Below, one piece after another: positions 1 through 7,688 of a stretch of DNA of 48,067 bases. The stretch is from Reyranella sp. GTDB lineage: Bacteria; Pseudomonadota; Alphaproteobacteria; Reyranellales; Reyranellaceae. How positions within the stretch are numbered: the first letter of the stretch is position 1; each line of letters starts with the position of its first letter. The stretch is from contig JAQSDW010000008.1 of the NCBI GenBank assembly GCA_029946105.1, positions 4,648 through 52,714 of the forward strand, in the 5' to 3' direction. The notes beneath the pieces were generated by a model. That model was not told the origin of the DNA, searched no databases, and saw only the letters and a program-made list of their open reading frames with translations. The translations under genes were made by a program, and so were the position numbers.

Positions 1-1050
1 GATGGCGTCGATCGGCAGGCCGAGCGCCGCCGCCAGGTTCACGCGCAGCGGATGCATGCCCTGGCCATGCGAGCGGACGGTGAGATGGCCGTCGCGGAAC
101 TCGGCCAGGGCACAGGACGGCGCCATCGAGGCGTGCGCGATGTAGGGACGCGAGAAGGTCGCCTGCACGAGGTTCCTGGGCGGCGTTGCCCCTGCTTCCC
201 TTGAGGGCGCCGGTGCGCCGATGTGCCGGTCGTCGCTGGGTTGGCCTTTCAGCCACGCCGCTTCCTGTTGCTCAGGGATCAGCCGCCGGACGTTGTCCCA
301 TTTGGCATACAGGGGTGCCGCGACGGCGGCGGCCTGGGCCACCGATTCGACCGGACTGACGAAGGCCACGAAATTCGTCTCGCGCACGATCTGCAGCTCG
401 CCTTTCGCCGCGCGGCGGATGGCAGTCTCGTCGAGCGACGCCAACGAGGCACCGCGATGGGGCTGACGCAGGGTGCGGGCGTGCAGGACATCGGCGGGCA
501 GCACGTCATGGACGAACGCCGCGCCGCTGATCTTTGCCGGCAGGTCGACGCGCGGCACGCTCTGGCCCACCACCTTGTAGCCAGCGACCGGCTTGGGCGG
601 CGTCATGCCGGTAACGTTCTGGGTGAGGTCGATCTCGGCAGCGACCGTCCAATAGTCCTGGCCGGTGGCAGCACCGTTCTGCAGGAAGCGGCCGTCGACG
701 ACCGTGAGCTCTTCGCGGCTGCAATTGAGCCGGAGCGCTGCCCGTTCCAGCGCCTTGGCGCGGACCTCGGCGCAGACCAAGCGAACCGAGCCGCCGGATA
801 CGTCGACCGACAGCGACGACGTCGTATAGAGCTCGTCGGGACCGTGCGTGGTGTTGCCGGACATCACGGCCACGCGGTCGAGCGGCAGGTCGAGTTCCTC
901 GGCCGCGATCTGGTCGATGGCGGTGACGATGCCCTGCCCCATCTCGACCTTGCCGGTGGCGATGCGCACGGTGCGATCGGGCTGGAAATGGATCCAGCGG
1001 TCGAGGCGCGGGTTCTCGATGAGACTCGTGGGAAGAACCGGCGCGTTCAT
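1..1050 (-). CDS. Molybdopterin-binding large subunit of a xanthine dehydrogenase-family hydroxylase, C-terminus beyond window
   Basis: The 350 visible residues are the N-terminal part of a CoxL/XdhB-type molybdenum hydroxylase large subunit. They show the family motif KVEMGQG near residues 34-40, then PKPVAGYKVVGQSVPRVDLP and a KISG-AAFVHDV segment typical of the domain that enters the Mo-cofactor region. Start is ATG at 1050, overlapping the upstream 2Fe-2S gene as ATGA. The protein begins directly with the Mo-binding fold and no FAD subunit is seen between the two genes, which fits the two-subunit isoquinoline 1-oxidoreductase/nicotinate dehydrogenase type (IorAB, NicAB) that passes electrons to a cytochrome. 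The substrate cannot be read from this sequence. The stop codon lies left of position 1. Confidence 0.88.
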   Translation of the reverse strand, partial: MNAPVLPTSLIENPRLDRWIHFQPDRTVRIATGKVEMGQGIVTAIDQIAAEELDLPLDRVAVMSGNTTHGPDELYTTSSLSVDVSGGSVRLVCAEVRAKALERAALRLNCSREELTVVDGRFLQNGAATGQDYWTVAAEIDLTQNVTGMTPPKPVAGYKVVGQSVPRVDLPAKISGAAFVHDVLPADVLHARTLRQPHRGASLASLDETAIRRAAKGELQIVRETNFVAFVSPVESVAQAAAVAAPLYAKWDNVRRLIPEQQEAAWLKGQPSDDRHIGAPAPSREAGATPPRNLVQATFSRPYIAHASMAPSCALAEFRDGHLTVRSHGQGMHPLRVNLAAALGLPIDAI

Positions 1051-1538
1051 GACCGCGTCCCGCCACTCTGTGAGGAGGCACGCATCGAGATCGCGGCCCG
1101 TTCGACCGCGCGCAGGATGCGCTGGTGCGCGCCGCAGCGGCAGAGATGCTTGTCGAGCGCGGTCACGATATCGGCGCGGCTGGGATTGGGGTTGCGGTCG
1201 AGCAGCGCCTTGGCTGAAATCAGGATGCCGGACAAGCAATAGCCGCATTGGCCGGCCTGCTCGTCGAGGAAGGCTTGCTGCAGCGGATGCAAGCGGGCCG
1301 GCGTGCCGAGCCCCTCGATGGTGGTGACCTCGCGGCCCGCGACAGTGCCCAGCTCGCGCGTGCAGGCATAGGCGGGTTGGCCGTCGACCAGCACCATGCA
1401 ACAGCCGCACTGCTCCTGGCCGCAGCCATAGCGCGTGCCCATCAACCCGAGATGGTTGCGCAGCGCTTCCAGGAGCGACGTGGTCTCGGCGGCGTCGACG
1501 CGCCGCGCCTCGCCGTTGACCGTCAATGCAACGTCCAT
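1047..1538 (-). CDS. (2Fe-2S)-binding small subunit of a molybdenum hydroxylase (IorA/CoxS-like)
   Basis: A 163-aa electron-transfer subunit with two iron-sulfur clusters. The plant-type ferredoxin cluster uses Cys39, Cys44, Cys47 and Cys59 (GCGQEQCGCC). The C-terminal four-helix domain supplies Cys98, Cys101, Cys133 and Cys135 (GQCGYC and CRCG). Length is normal for the family. Start ATG at 1538 is preceded by a strong GGGAGGAG ribosome-binding site. Its TGA overlaps the ATG of the large subunit by 4 nt, so the two are translationally coupled. It should carry electrons from the molybdenum centre to an external acceptor during hydroxylation of an aldehyde or N-heterocycle; the substrate is unknown. 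Confidence 0.93.
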   Translation of the reverse strand: MDVALTVNGEARRVDAAETTSLLEALRNHLGLMGTRYGCGQEQCGCCMVLVDGQPAYACTRELGTVAGREVTTIEGLGTPARLHPLQQAFLDEQAGQCGYCLSGILISAKALLDRNPNPSRADIVTALDKHLCRCGAHQRILRAVERAAISMRASSQSGGTRS

Positions 1539-1598
1539 GGTGGTCTCCTCCCGTCGGGGATCAGACCATCACGGCCGCTGCCGGGCAATGAGCCCGTG

Positions 1599-2141
1599 CT
1601 ACGCGGCGGCGGGTGCTTCGGCAGTGGGTGCTTCGGCAGCCGATGCTTCGGCGGCCGCCAGCCGCGCCGTGGCGGCGGCGATCGCGGCCTCGGAGAATTG
1701 CTCCGGATATTTCAGCACCAGCCGTTCGCCCGTCATCTCGGCCATGCCGTGCGCCGTCAGCAGTTCGTAGCCTTCGGTCGGCGTCTTGCTGGTGACCCAG
1801 TCTTCGAGGCACTGCACGACGCCCTTGCCCTTGAGTTTCAGGCGCGTCCGGCTGGCCCGGGTGGCACGGCCGTTCTTCTCGCTCAGCAGGTACTCGTACG
1901 CCGCCAGCGTCTGGTAGAATTCGCGGTGCAAAGGCTCGGCCTGGTCGGCGCCTTCGAGCGAGCACAGGCGCTGAAACGCCTCCCGCCAGATATCGTTGCG
2001 CCCGAGCCGCTTGGCGTTGGTCATCAGGGTTCGCAGGGCGTTCGGATCGGTATAGCCCGCGATCGGCTTGGCCATCGTCTGCTTCAGGGGAGCCGGTCCC
2101 TTGGCGACCACCGTCTGCTGCTTCGCGCTATGCTTTGCCAC
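1599..2141 (-). CDS. Conserved protein of unknown function with Ala/Glu-rich tail
   Basis: A 180-aa protein not recognised as any named family. Start GTG at 2141 has an AGGAG site six bases upstream. The body (residues about 25-155) looks like a compact mostly helical domain: a stretch with LMTNAKRLGRNDIWREAF, then REFYQTLAAYEYLLSEKNGR, a Lys/Arg-rich patch and GYELLTAHGMAEMTGE. The last 20 residues are a low-complexity Ala/Glu/Pro/Thr tail encoded by an imperfect repeat of the type gcttcggcagtgggt. There is no signal peptide or membrane segment. It lies 60 bp upstream of the molybdenum hydroxylase genes on the same strand, but a functional link is only positional. Confidence 0.6.
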   Translation of the reverse strand: MAKHSAKQQTVVAKGPAPLKQTMAKPIAGYTDPNALRTLMTNAKRLGRNDIWREAFQRLCSLEGADQAEPLHREFYQTLAAYEYLLSEKNGRATRASRTRLKLKGKGVVQCLEDWVTSKTPTEGYELLTAHGMAEMTGERLVLKYPEQFSEAAIAAATARLAAAEASAAEAPTAEAPAAA

Positions 2142-2224
2142 GGGTCACTCCTGCACATTTGTCCGGCACGGGGATGTGCAAGACAAACACCATACCACAT
2201 TGCTCACCGCACAATGCCGATTGC

Positions 2225-2320
2225 TCAGGCCGCCAGGACAAGCCGCCCGAGGGACGCAAAAATGCCGAAACGCTGGTAAAATCGCCACGCATCGTCATTA
2301 AAGGCATGCAAGGCTACGTC
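2225..2320 (-). pseudogene. Remnant C-terminus of a second GNAT acetyltransferase
   Basis: The reverse strand encodes ALHAFNDDAWRFYQRFG followed by GRLVLAA and a stop. This is the last beta-strand/helix region of a GNAT enzyme (pattern N-x-x-A-x-x-F-Y-x-x-F-G-F). The intact neighbour ends in the equivalent NPDGRRFYENFGF and the same RLVLAA tail. The DNA of the two tails matches too: gccgccaggac then agccg at about 2229-2245 and 2474-2490. Upstream of this tail no GNAT sequence is recognisable, so it is a decayed tandem copy. A GTG at 2473 opens a frame into it, but the intervening sequence looks non-coding. Confidence 0.6.
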
Positions 2321-2420
2321 GTGGGTGGCACCCCGCTCCCGCGCGCCCAGTCCATCGCGGCAGCCGGCAGGCGCTTTCCGGCTTCCCGGCCCCGCGAACG
2401 GCCGAAGAAATCCGGCCGCG

Positions 2421-2462
2421 CCTGGCGCACGTGGCCTGGCGCACGTGGCCTGGCGCACATGG
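2421..2462. repeat. Three tandem copies of a 14-bp unit
   Basis: The unit CCTGGCGCACGTGG occurs at 2421-2434 and 2435-2448 exactly, and at 2449-2462 with one change (CACATGG). It sits just behind the stop of the intact GNAT gene and before the GNAT remnant, suggesting slippage or a duplication scar. No protein-coding role is likely because 14 is not a multiple of three. Confidence 0.9.
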
Positions 2463-2469
2463 ATCGACA

Positions 2470-2931
2470 TCACGCCGCCAGGACCAGCCGATCGTTGGCC
2501 GCGGCGAAGCCGAAATTCTCGTAGAAACGCCTTCCATCCGGATTGACGTCACCGACGACCGCCTCGACCTGGACAGCGCGGCGCTGGCGCGACCATTCGA
2601 CGACGGCGGCGAGCAGGCGCCGGCCGATGCGGCGGCCGCGATGGTCGGCACGAACCACGAGATTGTCGACCTCGATGATCTTGTGGGCGCCGGCACCATG
2701 CAACGGCACCAGCCGCGTCACGAGCACGGCCACGCCCAGCACGCCCACCTCGCTCTGCGCGACCAGCAGGGTCGTGCCGGGAGTCTCGAGCCAGGTCAGC
2801 ACCTGCTCGCGGGCATGTTCGCGGTCGTCCAGCAGGTCGCACAGATCGTCCAGGTCGCGTGGGCCGGCCAGCCGCACACGGATCTGCAAAGGCGGTGCCG
2901 GCGGTTCCAACTCTGCTTCGATGATCGACAT
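2470..2931 (-). CDS. GNAT family N-acetyltransferase
   Basis: A 153-aa single-domain acetyltransferase. The acetyl-CoA pyrophosphate loop is HRGRRIG at residues 97-103, after the strand EVDNLVVRAD. The end of the fold is NPDGRRFYENFGF with the usual Tyr near the thioester. It would transfer acetyl from acetyl-CoA to a small amine or protein amino group; the acceptor cannot be predicted. The N-terminal 15 residues are a Pro-rich extension before the conserved core. It stands alone on its strand, with a hairpin some 60 bp upstream that may end the previous transcript. Confidence 0.85.
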   Translation of the reverse strand: MSIIEAELEPPAPPLQIRVRLAGPRDLDDLCDLLDDREHAREQVLTWLETPGTTLLVAQSEVGVLGVAVLVTRLVPLHGAGAHKIIEVDNLVVRADHRGRRIGRRLLAAVVEWSRQRRAVQVEAVVGDVNPDGRRFYENFGFAAANDRLVLAA

Positions 2932-2987
2932 ATCGTCCTCCGATTTGCGGTATCGCCGCGGCCCGGAGGCCTATTCCAGAAACACAG

Positions 2988-3010
2988 AAGCCGCCGGGAT
3001 GCGGCGGCTT
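2988..3010 (-). terminator. Possible hairpin terminator
   Basis: A perfect 8-bp stem, AAGCCGCC and GGCGGCTT, around a 7-nt loop. On the minus strand it is followed by CTGTGTTTCTGG, only moderately T-rich. It would end transcription coming from the aldolase/small membrane protein pair before the GNAT gene. It could also act on the plus strand or be a mere structured repeat. Confidence 0.4.
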
Positions 3011-3131
3011 CGTTGAGTCATGACCCTGCGCGCCGCCTATGTAAGGGGCGTAAAATACCAACCGTTCTGGATCAGGGTCGTGCGCATGGGCATTTTATAA
3101 GTGCTCGTGCGTGGTGCTGTCAACGTAACAA

Positions 3132-3219
3132 TGTCATCCCGAGTCGCGCGGGGTAACCCCCACGCTGAAGCGAGGGACCTTTGCTGATGTCCAAAGATCC
3201 CTCGCTTCGGGATGACACA
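3132..3219. repeat. REP-like nested inverted repeat
   Basis: Outer arms gtcatcccga (3133-3142) and tcgggatgac (3207-3216) are complementary. Inner arms gcgagggacctttg (about 3170-3183) and caaagatccctcgc (about 3192-3205) pair with one mismatch. The pattern TGTCATCCCGA...GCGAGGGATCTTTG is the look of a dispersed intergenic palindrome found in many bacterial genomes. Only this copy is visible in the window, so its repeat nature is inferred from the structure. Confidence 0.7.
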
Positions 3220-3237
3220 CTGGATATTGCAGAAGGC

Positions 3238-3396
3238 TTATAGCCAACGCGCAAGCTTAACCGTGCTGGCCGCGTACATTATTAGAGCGAATACAGCGAC
3301 CAGCAGTATCGTCATAACGATCTTCGCCGCCCGATTCGGCAGTACCCGCTCCGTAATCGAAGCGAACCAATCAAGAAGCGCGCCGATCACCCTCAT
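3238..3396 (-). CDS. Small membrane protein, 52 aa
   Basis: A short open frame starting ATG at 3396, only 15 nt downstream of the stop of the DapA-like gene. The protein begins MRVIGALLDWFASITERV, has a basic segment PNRAAK, then one clear hydrophobic helix (about residues 26-43, IVMTILLVAVFALIMYAA) and ends in VKLARWL. Composition and codon choice (A/T-richer than the surroundings) differ slightly from its neighbours. The reading frame is uninterrupted and the topology is sensible for an inner-membrane peptide. No function can be assigned. The ribosome-binding site is weak, so translation may depend on the upstream gene. Confidence 0.55.
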   Translation of the reverse strand: MRVIGALLDWFASITERVLPNRAAKIVMTILLVAVFALIMYAASTVKLARWL

Positions 3397-3411
3397 CCGT
3401 GCACTCGGCCG

Positions 3412-4353
3412 TCACTCCGCGGCGACAGCCATCGCCTGCTTGAGGCCAGGCATGGTGAAGCCCAGCGCGTCGAGCTTGGCGATCATGTCCTTGCCGGCCT
3501 TCTCGTCGATCTCGACCAGCGGCGGACGGACCGGACCCCAGGCGGGGTCAGCACCGTAGTGCGCGATGCAATACTTCAGGCCGGGGATCATCACGTAGCC
3601 CTGCATGACGCCGCGCACCTCATTGATCCAGGCCTGCAGCTTCTCACCTTCGGGCGTTGCGTACTTCTTGTAGGTCTCTGCGATCTTGCCCGGGTTGATG
3701 TTGGCGGTGGCGCTGATGCAGCCCGCGCCGCCCGACTTGATGTTCTCGATCAGGGGCTTCTCATTGCCGGAGAAGACATCGAAGCCGTCCTTGGCAAAGG
3801 CGTCGATCATGCTCTTGGTGTGGGGCCAGTCGTCGGACGAATCCTTCATGCCGGCGATCTGCTGCGGATAGGCCTTCATCAGCCGCTCGACCAGCTTATG
3901 GGTGATCGCCACCGCCGACACAGGCGGGATGTGATAGAGATAGACGCGCAGGCGGTCGTCGCCGACGCGCTGCACCACCTCCGAGAAGAAGCGGAACAGC
4001 CCCTCCTCCGGAACGCCCTTGTAGTAGAAGGGCGGCAGCATCAGCACGCCCGACACGCCGAGCTTGGTCGCATGCGCGCTCACCTTGGCCGCCTCGTTGA
4101 TCGAGCAGGCGCCGGTGCCGGGCATCATGCGCGCCGTCGGCACGCCGGCCGAGACGGCGGCGTCGAGCAGGCCCATGCGTTCGTCGGCCGACATCGAGTT
4201 GGCCTCGGAATTGGTGCCGAACACGGCAAGTCCGCAATCCTGGCTCAGCAGCCACTTGCAGTGGGCGATGAATCGGCCGACATCGGGCGACAGATCGCGC
4301 TTGAAGGGTGTGACGACGGGCGAAAGAACACCTTTGATCCGCGCAGCGGCCAT
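3412..4353 (-). CDS. Dihydrodipicolinate synthase/N-acetylneuraminate lyase family aldolase or dehydratase
   Basis: A 313-aa class I (Schiff-base) TIM barrel of the DapA family. The catalytic Lys is Lys170 (GMKDSS) and the partner Tyr is Tyr140 (VYLYHIPP), at normal family spacing. The usual GTTGE loop is replaced by FGTNSEA, so this is not a true lysine-pathway DapA. It is closer to catabolic members acting on 2-keto-3-deoxy sugar acids or related keto acids. Start ATG 4353 has the site AAGGGGGGAAAT. It diverges from an FAH-family gene across 85 bp, which supports a shared sugar-acid or keto-acid pathway. The substrate remains inferred. Confidence 0.85.
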   Translation of the reverse strand: MAAARIKGVLSPVVTPFKRDLSPDVGRFIAHCKWLLSQDCGLAVFGTNSEANSMSADERMGLLDAAVSAGVPTARMMPGTGACSINEAAKVSAHATKLGVSGVLMLPPFYYKGVPEEGLFRFFSEVVQRVGDDRLRVYLYHIPPVSAVAITHKLVERLMKAYPQQIAGMKDSSDDWPHTKSMIDAFAKDGFDVFSGNEKPLIENIKSGGAGCISATANINPGKIAETYKKYATPEGEKLQAWINEVRGVMQGYVMIPGLKYCIAHYGADPAWGPVRPPLVEIDEKAGKDMIAKLDALGFTMPGLKQAMAVAAE

Positions 4354-4438
4354 GATTTGATTTCCCCCCTTAGGGAACAACGTGGGAATAGCGTGTGAGT
4401 GGCGCGCCTTTTCTGCAACGAAGCGCCGGAGACGTCCA

Positions 4439-5572
4439 GTGGCAGGTTCAGCGAGCGACATTCTTCCCGAGGACGGCACGGCCGGAACCCTGGTCGGCCG
4501 GGTCTGGCGAACGGGCGCCAAAGCGGGCCCCAGCGTCGTGGCGGTGCGGCCGGACGGGGTTTTCGACATCACCGGGGTCGTGGCCACGATGGCCGATCTC
4601 TGCAATGCGGCCGATCCCGTGGCGCTGGCCCGGTCCGGAGGCGAACGGATCGGTTCCCTCGAAGAGATCGTGCCCAGCCTGCTGGCGCCGATCGACCTGC
4701 AGGCGATCAAGGCGGCCGGAGTCACCTTCGCCATCAGCCTGCTCGAGCGGCTGATCGAGGAGCATGCCAAGGGCGATCCGGCGCGGGCGGAAACAGTGCG
4801 CGGCGAGCTCAATTCCATCATCGGCGCCGACGTCACCACCATCAAGCCGGGATCGGCCGAAGCCGAGGAACTGAAGAAGACGCTGATGGCGCGCGGGGCG
4901 TGGTCGCCCTACCTCGAAGTCGGCATCGGCCCCTACGCCGAGATCTTCACCAAAGCGCCGCCGATGGCAGCCGTCGGCTACGGCGCGGAGATCGGCATCC
5001 GGCCGGACTCCGACTGGAACAACCCCGAACCGGAAGTGACGCTGATCGTGAACGCCAAGGGGGCGATCGTGGGTGCCACGCTCGGCAACGACGTCAACCT
5101 GCGCGACATCGAGGGCCGGAGCGCCCTGCTGCTGGGCATCGCCAAGGACAACACCGCCTCGTGCGCGCTCGGCCCCTTCGTCCGCCTGTTCGACCCCACG
5201 TTTTCACTCGATGACGTGCGCAAGGCCAAGGTCGAGCTGGAAGTCACCGGGCCCGACCAGTTCCGCCTGCGCGGCGCCAGCGATCTCTCGAAGATCAGCC
5301 GCGACCCGACCGACCTCGTGGCCCAGGCGATGAAGACGCATCAGTATCCCGATGGCATGGCGCTGATGACCGGCACGCTGTTCGCGCCCAACGAGCCGCG
5401 CACGCCGGGCGGCACGGGCTTCACCCATATGGTGGGTGATCTCGTCTCCATCCGCTCGCCCAAGCTCGGCACGCTCACCAACAGGGTGAACCATTGCGAC
5501 AAGGTCCCGCCGTGGACCTTCGGCCTGACGGCACTGATGCGCAATCTGGCGTCACGAGGCCTGCTGCGTTGA
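4439..5572 (+). CDS. Fumarylacetoacetate hydrolase (FAH) family enzyme, XylX-like
   Basis: About 377 aa. The C-terminal FAH fold has the metal-binding acids: Glu in [10 protein letters not shown], Glu in NNPEPEV and Asp in GNDVNLRD. The N-terminal part (residues 1-90) and the ending [11 protein letters not shown]...[11 protein letters not shown] resemble, from memory of the family, the longer FAH proteins that act as 2-keto-3-deoxy-pentonate dehydratases (XylX of the Caulobacter xylose pathway). Start chosen is GTG at 4439, with GGAG eight bases upstream. An earlier in-frame GTG at 4382 would add a poorly conserved basic leader. Its TGA overlaps a TTG start of the next gene. No sugar dehydrogenase or sugar-acid dehydratase lies nearby. 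Confidence 0.82.
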   Translation: MAGSASDILPEDGTAGTLVGRVWRTGAKAGPSVVAVRPDGVFDITGVVATMADLCNAADPVALARSGGERIGSLEEIVPSLLAPIDLQAIKAAGVTFAISLLERLIEEHAKGDPARAETVRGELNSIIGADVTTIKPGSAEAEELKKTLMARGAWSPYLEVGIGPYAEIFTKAPPMAAVGYGAEIGIRPDSDWNNPEPEVTLIVNAKGAIVGATLGNDVNLRDIEGRSALLLGIAKDNTASCALGPFVRLFDPTFSLDDVRKAKVELEVTGPDQFRLRGASDLSKISRDPTDLVAQAMKTHQYPDGMALMTGTLFAPNEPRTPGGTGFTHMVGDLVSIRSPKLGTLTNRVNHCDKVPPWTFGLTALMRNLASRGLLR

Positions 5573-6993
5573 GCGACGACCTCACCCGCCTCCCCGCCTC
5601 CGAGTTGCGCGGGCGGATCGCCGCCAAGGACGTCTCTCCGGTCGAACTGACCAAGGCTGTGCTCGCACGGGCGGAAAAACTGCAGCCCGTCCTGAACTGC
5701 TTCATCACGATTGCAGCCGATCAGGCGCTTGCGGCGGCGCGAGCGGCGGAGAAGACCGTGATGGAGGGCAAGCCGCTCGGCCTGCTGCACGGCATTCCCT
5801 TCGCCGCCAAGGATCTCGTCAATACAGCAGGCATGCGCACGACCTTCGGCTCGCTGCTGTTCGAAAACAACGTGCCCAAGGAAGACGCGGTCGCTGCCGC
5901 ACGGATGAAATCCGCGGGCGCGATCCTGTTCGGCAAGACAACGACGCCGGAGTTCGGCCACAAGTCCCTGACCGATGCGCCGCTGTTCGGCCGCACGCGA
6001 AATGCTTTCAGCGCCAGGCACACCTCGGGCGGCTCGAGCGGAGGTGCCGCCGTTGCCGTCGCCGCGGGCATCGGCCCGATCGGCATCGCCACCGACGGCG
6101 GCGGCTCGACCCGCATTCCGGCCGCGGCCAACGGCATGGTGGGCCTGAAGCAGAGCAACGGTGTCATCCCGCACAGCCAGGTGGCCGATGCCTTCGGCAA
6201 CTACACCTACGTGACGCCGATGACGCGCACGGTGATGGACACGGCGCTGATGCTGCAGGCGATGGCCGGGCCGCACCCTTCAGATCCCTGGTCGATCGGC
6301 CTCGCACCCCAGGACTACATCGCCGCCGCCCGGCCCGAGGGGACGCTTAGGGGCAAGCGGATCCTGTTCAGCGCGACGCTCGGCAATACCGTCGTGGCCC
6401 GTGACGTCCGCGCCTCCTTCGAGCGCGCGCTGGGTAAGCTGCGCGAACTGGGCGCCGAGCTGATCGAACTCGACGTGAAGCTGCCCGACATGGCGCCGGT
6501 GTGGACGGTGATCAACCACACGACGTGGAAGGCGCGCTTCGACGAGATGATCCGCCGCGACGGCAACCGCATGACGCCGTCGCTGGTGCGCCAGGTCGCG
6601 ATGGCGGCCGACTGGACCGGCGCCGACTATCAGCGCGCGCAGTTCCAGCGCACCGAGATCTTCCGCATGGTGCAGGGCTGGTTCGAGAGCGCCGACTATC
6701 TGGTGACGCCGACCTTGTCGCGCACCGCGCTTCCCATCGATCAGGACCTGTTCGACCCGATCGAGATCGACGGCGTCCCGGTGGGTGAACTGCGAGCCAA
6801 CTGGTTCCCCTACACCATGCCCTTCAACATCACCGGCCATCCGGCGCTGACGCTGTGCAGCGGCTACGATACCGAAGGCCTGCCGATCGGCCTGCAGATC
6901 GTGGGCCAGTTCCGCGACGATGCCTCGGTGCTGCGCGCCGCCGCCCTCTACGAAGCGTCCGAGGACTGGCTGTCGCACTGGCCTCACCTGTGA
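5569..6993 (+). CDS. Amidase (amidase-signature family)
   Basis: 474 aa with the complete Ser-cisSer-Lys triad: Lys81 (PFAAKDLV), Ser156 in GGSSGG and nucleophile Ser180 in DGGGSTRIPAA. The 24-residue distance between the two serines is exactly that of the family. It should hydrolyse an amide to acid and ammonia in the cytoplasm. Start TTG at 5569 overlaps the FAH stop as TTGA, and the protein then begins [14 protein letters not shown], the normal N-terminal helix of such amidases; the longer frame upstream reads through the FAH gene. Its own stop overlaps the next start as GTGA. Grouping with FAH suggests processing of an amide-containing metabolite. Confidence 0.92.
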   Translation: MSDDLTRLPASELRGRIAAKDVSPVELTKAVLARAEKLQPVLNCFITIAADQALAAARAAEKTVMEGKPLGLLHGIPFAAKDLVNTAGMRTTFGSLLFENNVPKEDAVAAARMKSAGAILFGKTTTPEFGHKSLTDAPLFGRTRNAFSARHTSGGSSGGAAVAVAAGIGPIGIATDGGGSTRIPAAANGMVGLKQSNGVIPHSQVADAFGNYTYVTPMTRTVMDTALMLQAMAGPHPSDPWSIGLAPQDYIAAARPEGTLRGKRILFSATLGNTVVARDVRASFERALGKLRELGAELIELDVKLPDMAPVWTVINHTTWKARFDEMIRRDGNRMTPSLVRQVAMAADWTGADYQRAQFQRTEIFRMVQGWFESADYLVTPTLSRTALPIDQDLFDPIEIDGVPVGELRANWFPYTMPFNITGHPALTLCSGYDTEGLPIGLQIVGQFRDDASVLRAAALYEASEDWLSHWPHL

Positions 6994-7688
6994 CGCGACC
7001 GCCGCCGCTCAGGGCCGAGGAGATCCAGGCCCGCGTGCTTCATCGCGACGGGCTGATCCTGGTGATCGACAAGCCGGCCGGCCTCGCCGTTCACGCCGGC
7101 CCGAGCCGCGCGCCCAATCTGGAAGAATGTTTCGATGCCTTGCGCTTCGGCTTGCCGCGCCCTCCGGCGCTTGCCCACCGGCTCGATGCCGATACCTCGG
7201 GCGTGCTGGTGCTGGGCCGGCATCCCAAGGCGCTGGCCAAGCTCGGTCGGCTTTTCTCCGGGCACGCCACCGAGAAGACTTATTGGGCGGTCGTCCAGGG
7301 CGCGCCGCCGGCCGAGGAAGGCGTGTTCGACAAGAAGCTGCTGAAGCTCAACAGCAAGAGCGGCTGGACGGTGAAAGTGTCGGACAAGGGCCAGACCGCC
7401 GTGACGCGCTATCGCACGCTGGGCCGCGCGCCCGGAATGACCTGGCTGGAACTGAAGCCGGAAACCGGCCGCACGCATCAGATCCGCGTTCATTGCGCCG
7501 ACGCCGGCTGCCCGGTGATCGGCGACCGCTTCTACGGCCGGCCCGAAGCCGGCCAGCAATTGCACCTGCACTCGCGCGCCATCGTGCTGGCGCTGTCGAA
7601 GAACAAGCCGGCCGTCGTCGTCACCGCCCCGCCTCCGTCGCACATGAGGACGGCGCTCACAGCGTGCGGCTTCAGTCCTTCGACTTGA
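6990..7688 (+). CDS. RluA-family RNA pseudouridine synthase
   Basis: 232 aa, the short form without an S4 domain. The catalytic Asp is Asp66 in HRLDADTSGVLVLG. The other family motifs are LVIDKPAGLAVHAG (KPxGxxxH) near the start and ELKPETGRTHQIRVH in the middle. It isomerises uridine to pseudouridine in rRNA or tRNA. Start GTG at 6990 overlaps the amidase stop (GTGA). The link with the amidase is probably only transcriptional, as RluA homologues are often hitch-hikers. The 3' end overlaps the convergent gene by 17 bp. Confidence 0.92.
   Translation: MTRPPPLRAEEIQARVLHRDGLILVIDKPAGLAVHAGPSRAPNLEECFDALRFGLPRPPALAHRLDADTSGVLVLGRHPKALAKLGRLFSGHATEKTYWAVVQGAPPAEEGVFDKKLLKLNSKSGWTVKVSDKGQTAVTRYRTLGRAPGMTWLELKPETGRTHQIRVHCADAGCPVIGDRFYGRPEAGQQLHLHSRAIVLALSKNKPAVVVTAPPPSHMRTALTACGFSPST

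Noticed and set aside
5494-5568. Upstream extension of the first amidase
   Set aside because: It lies inside the FAH gene and adds residues not found at amidase N-termini; TTG 5569 fits better.
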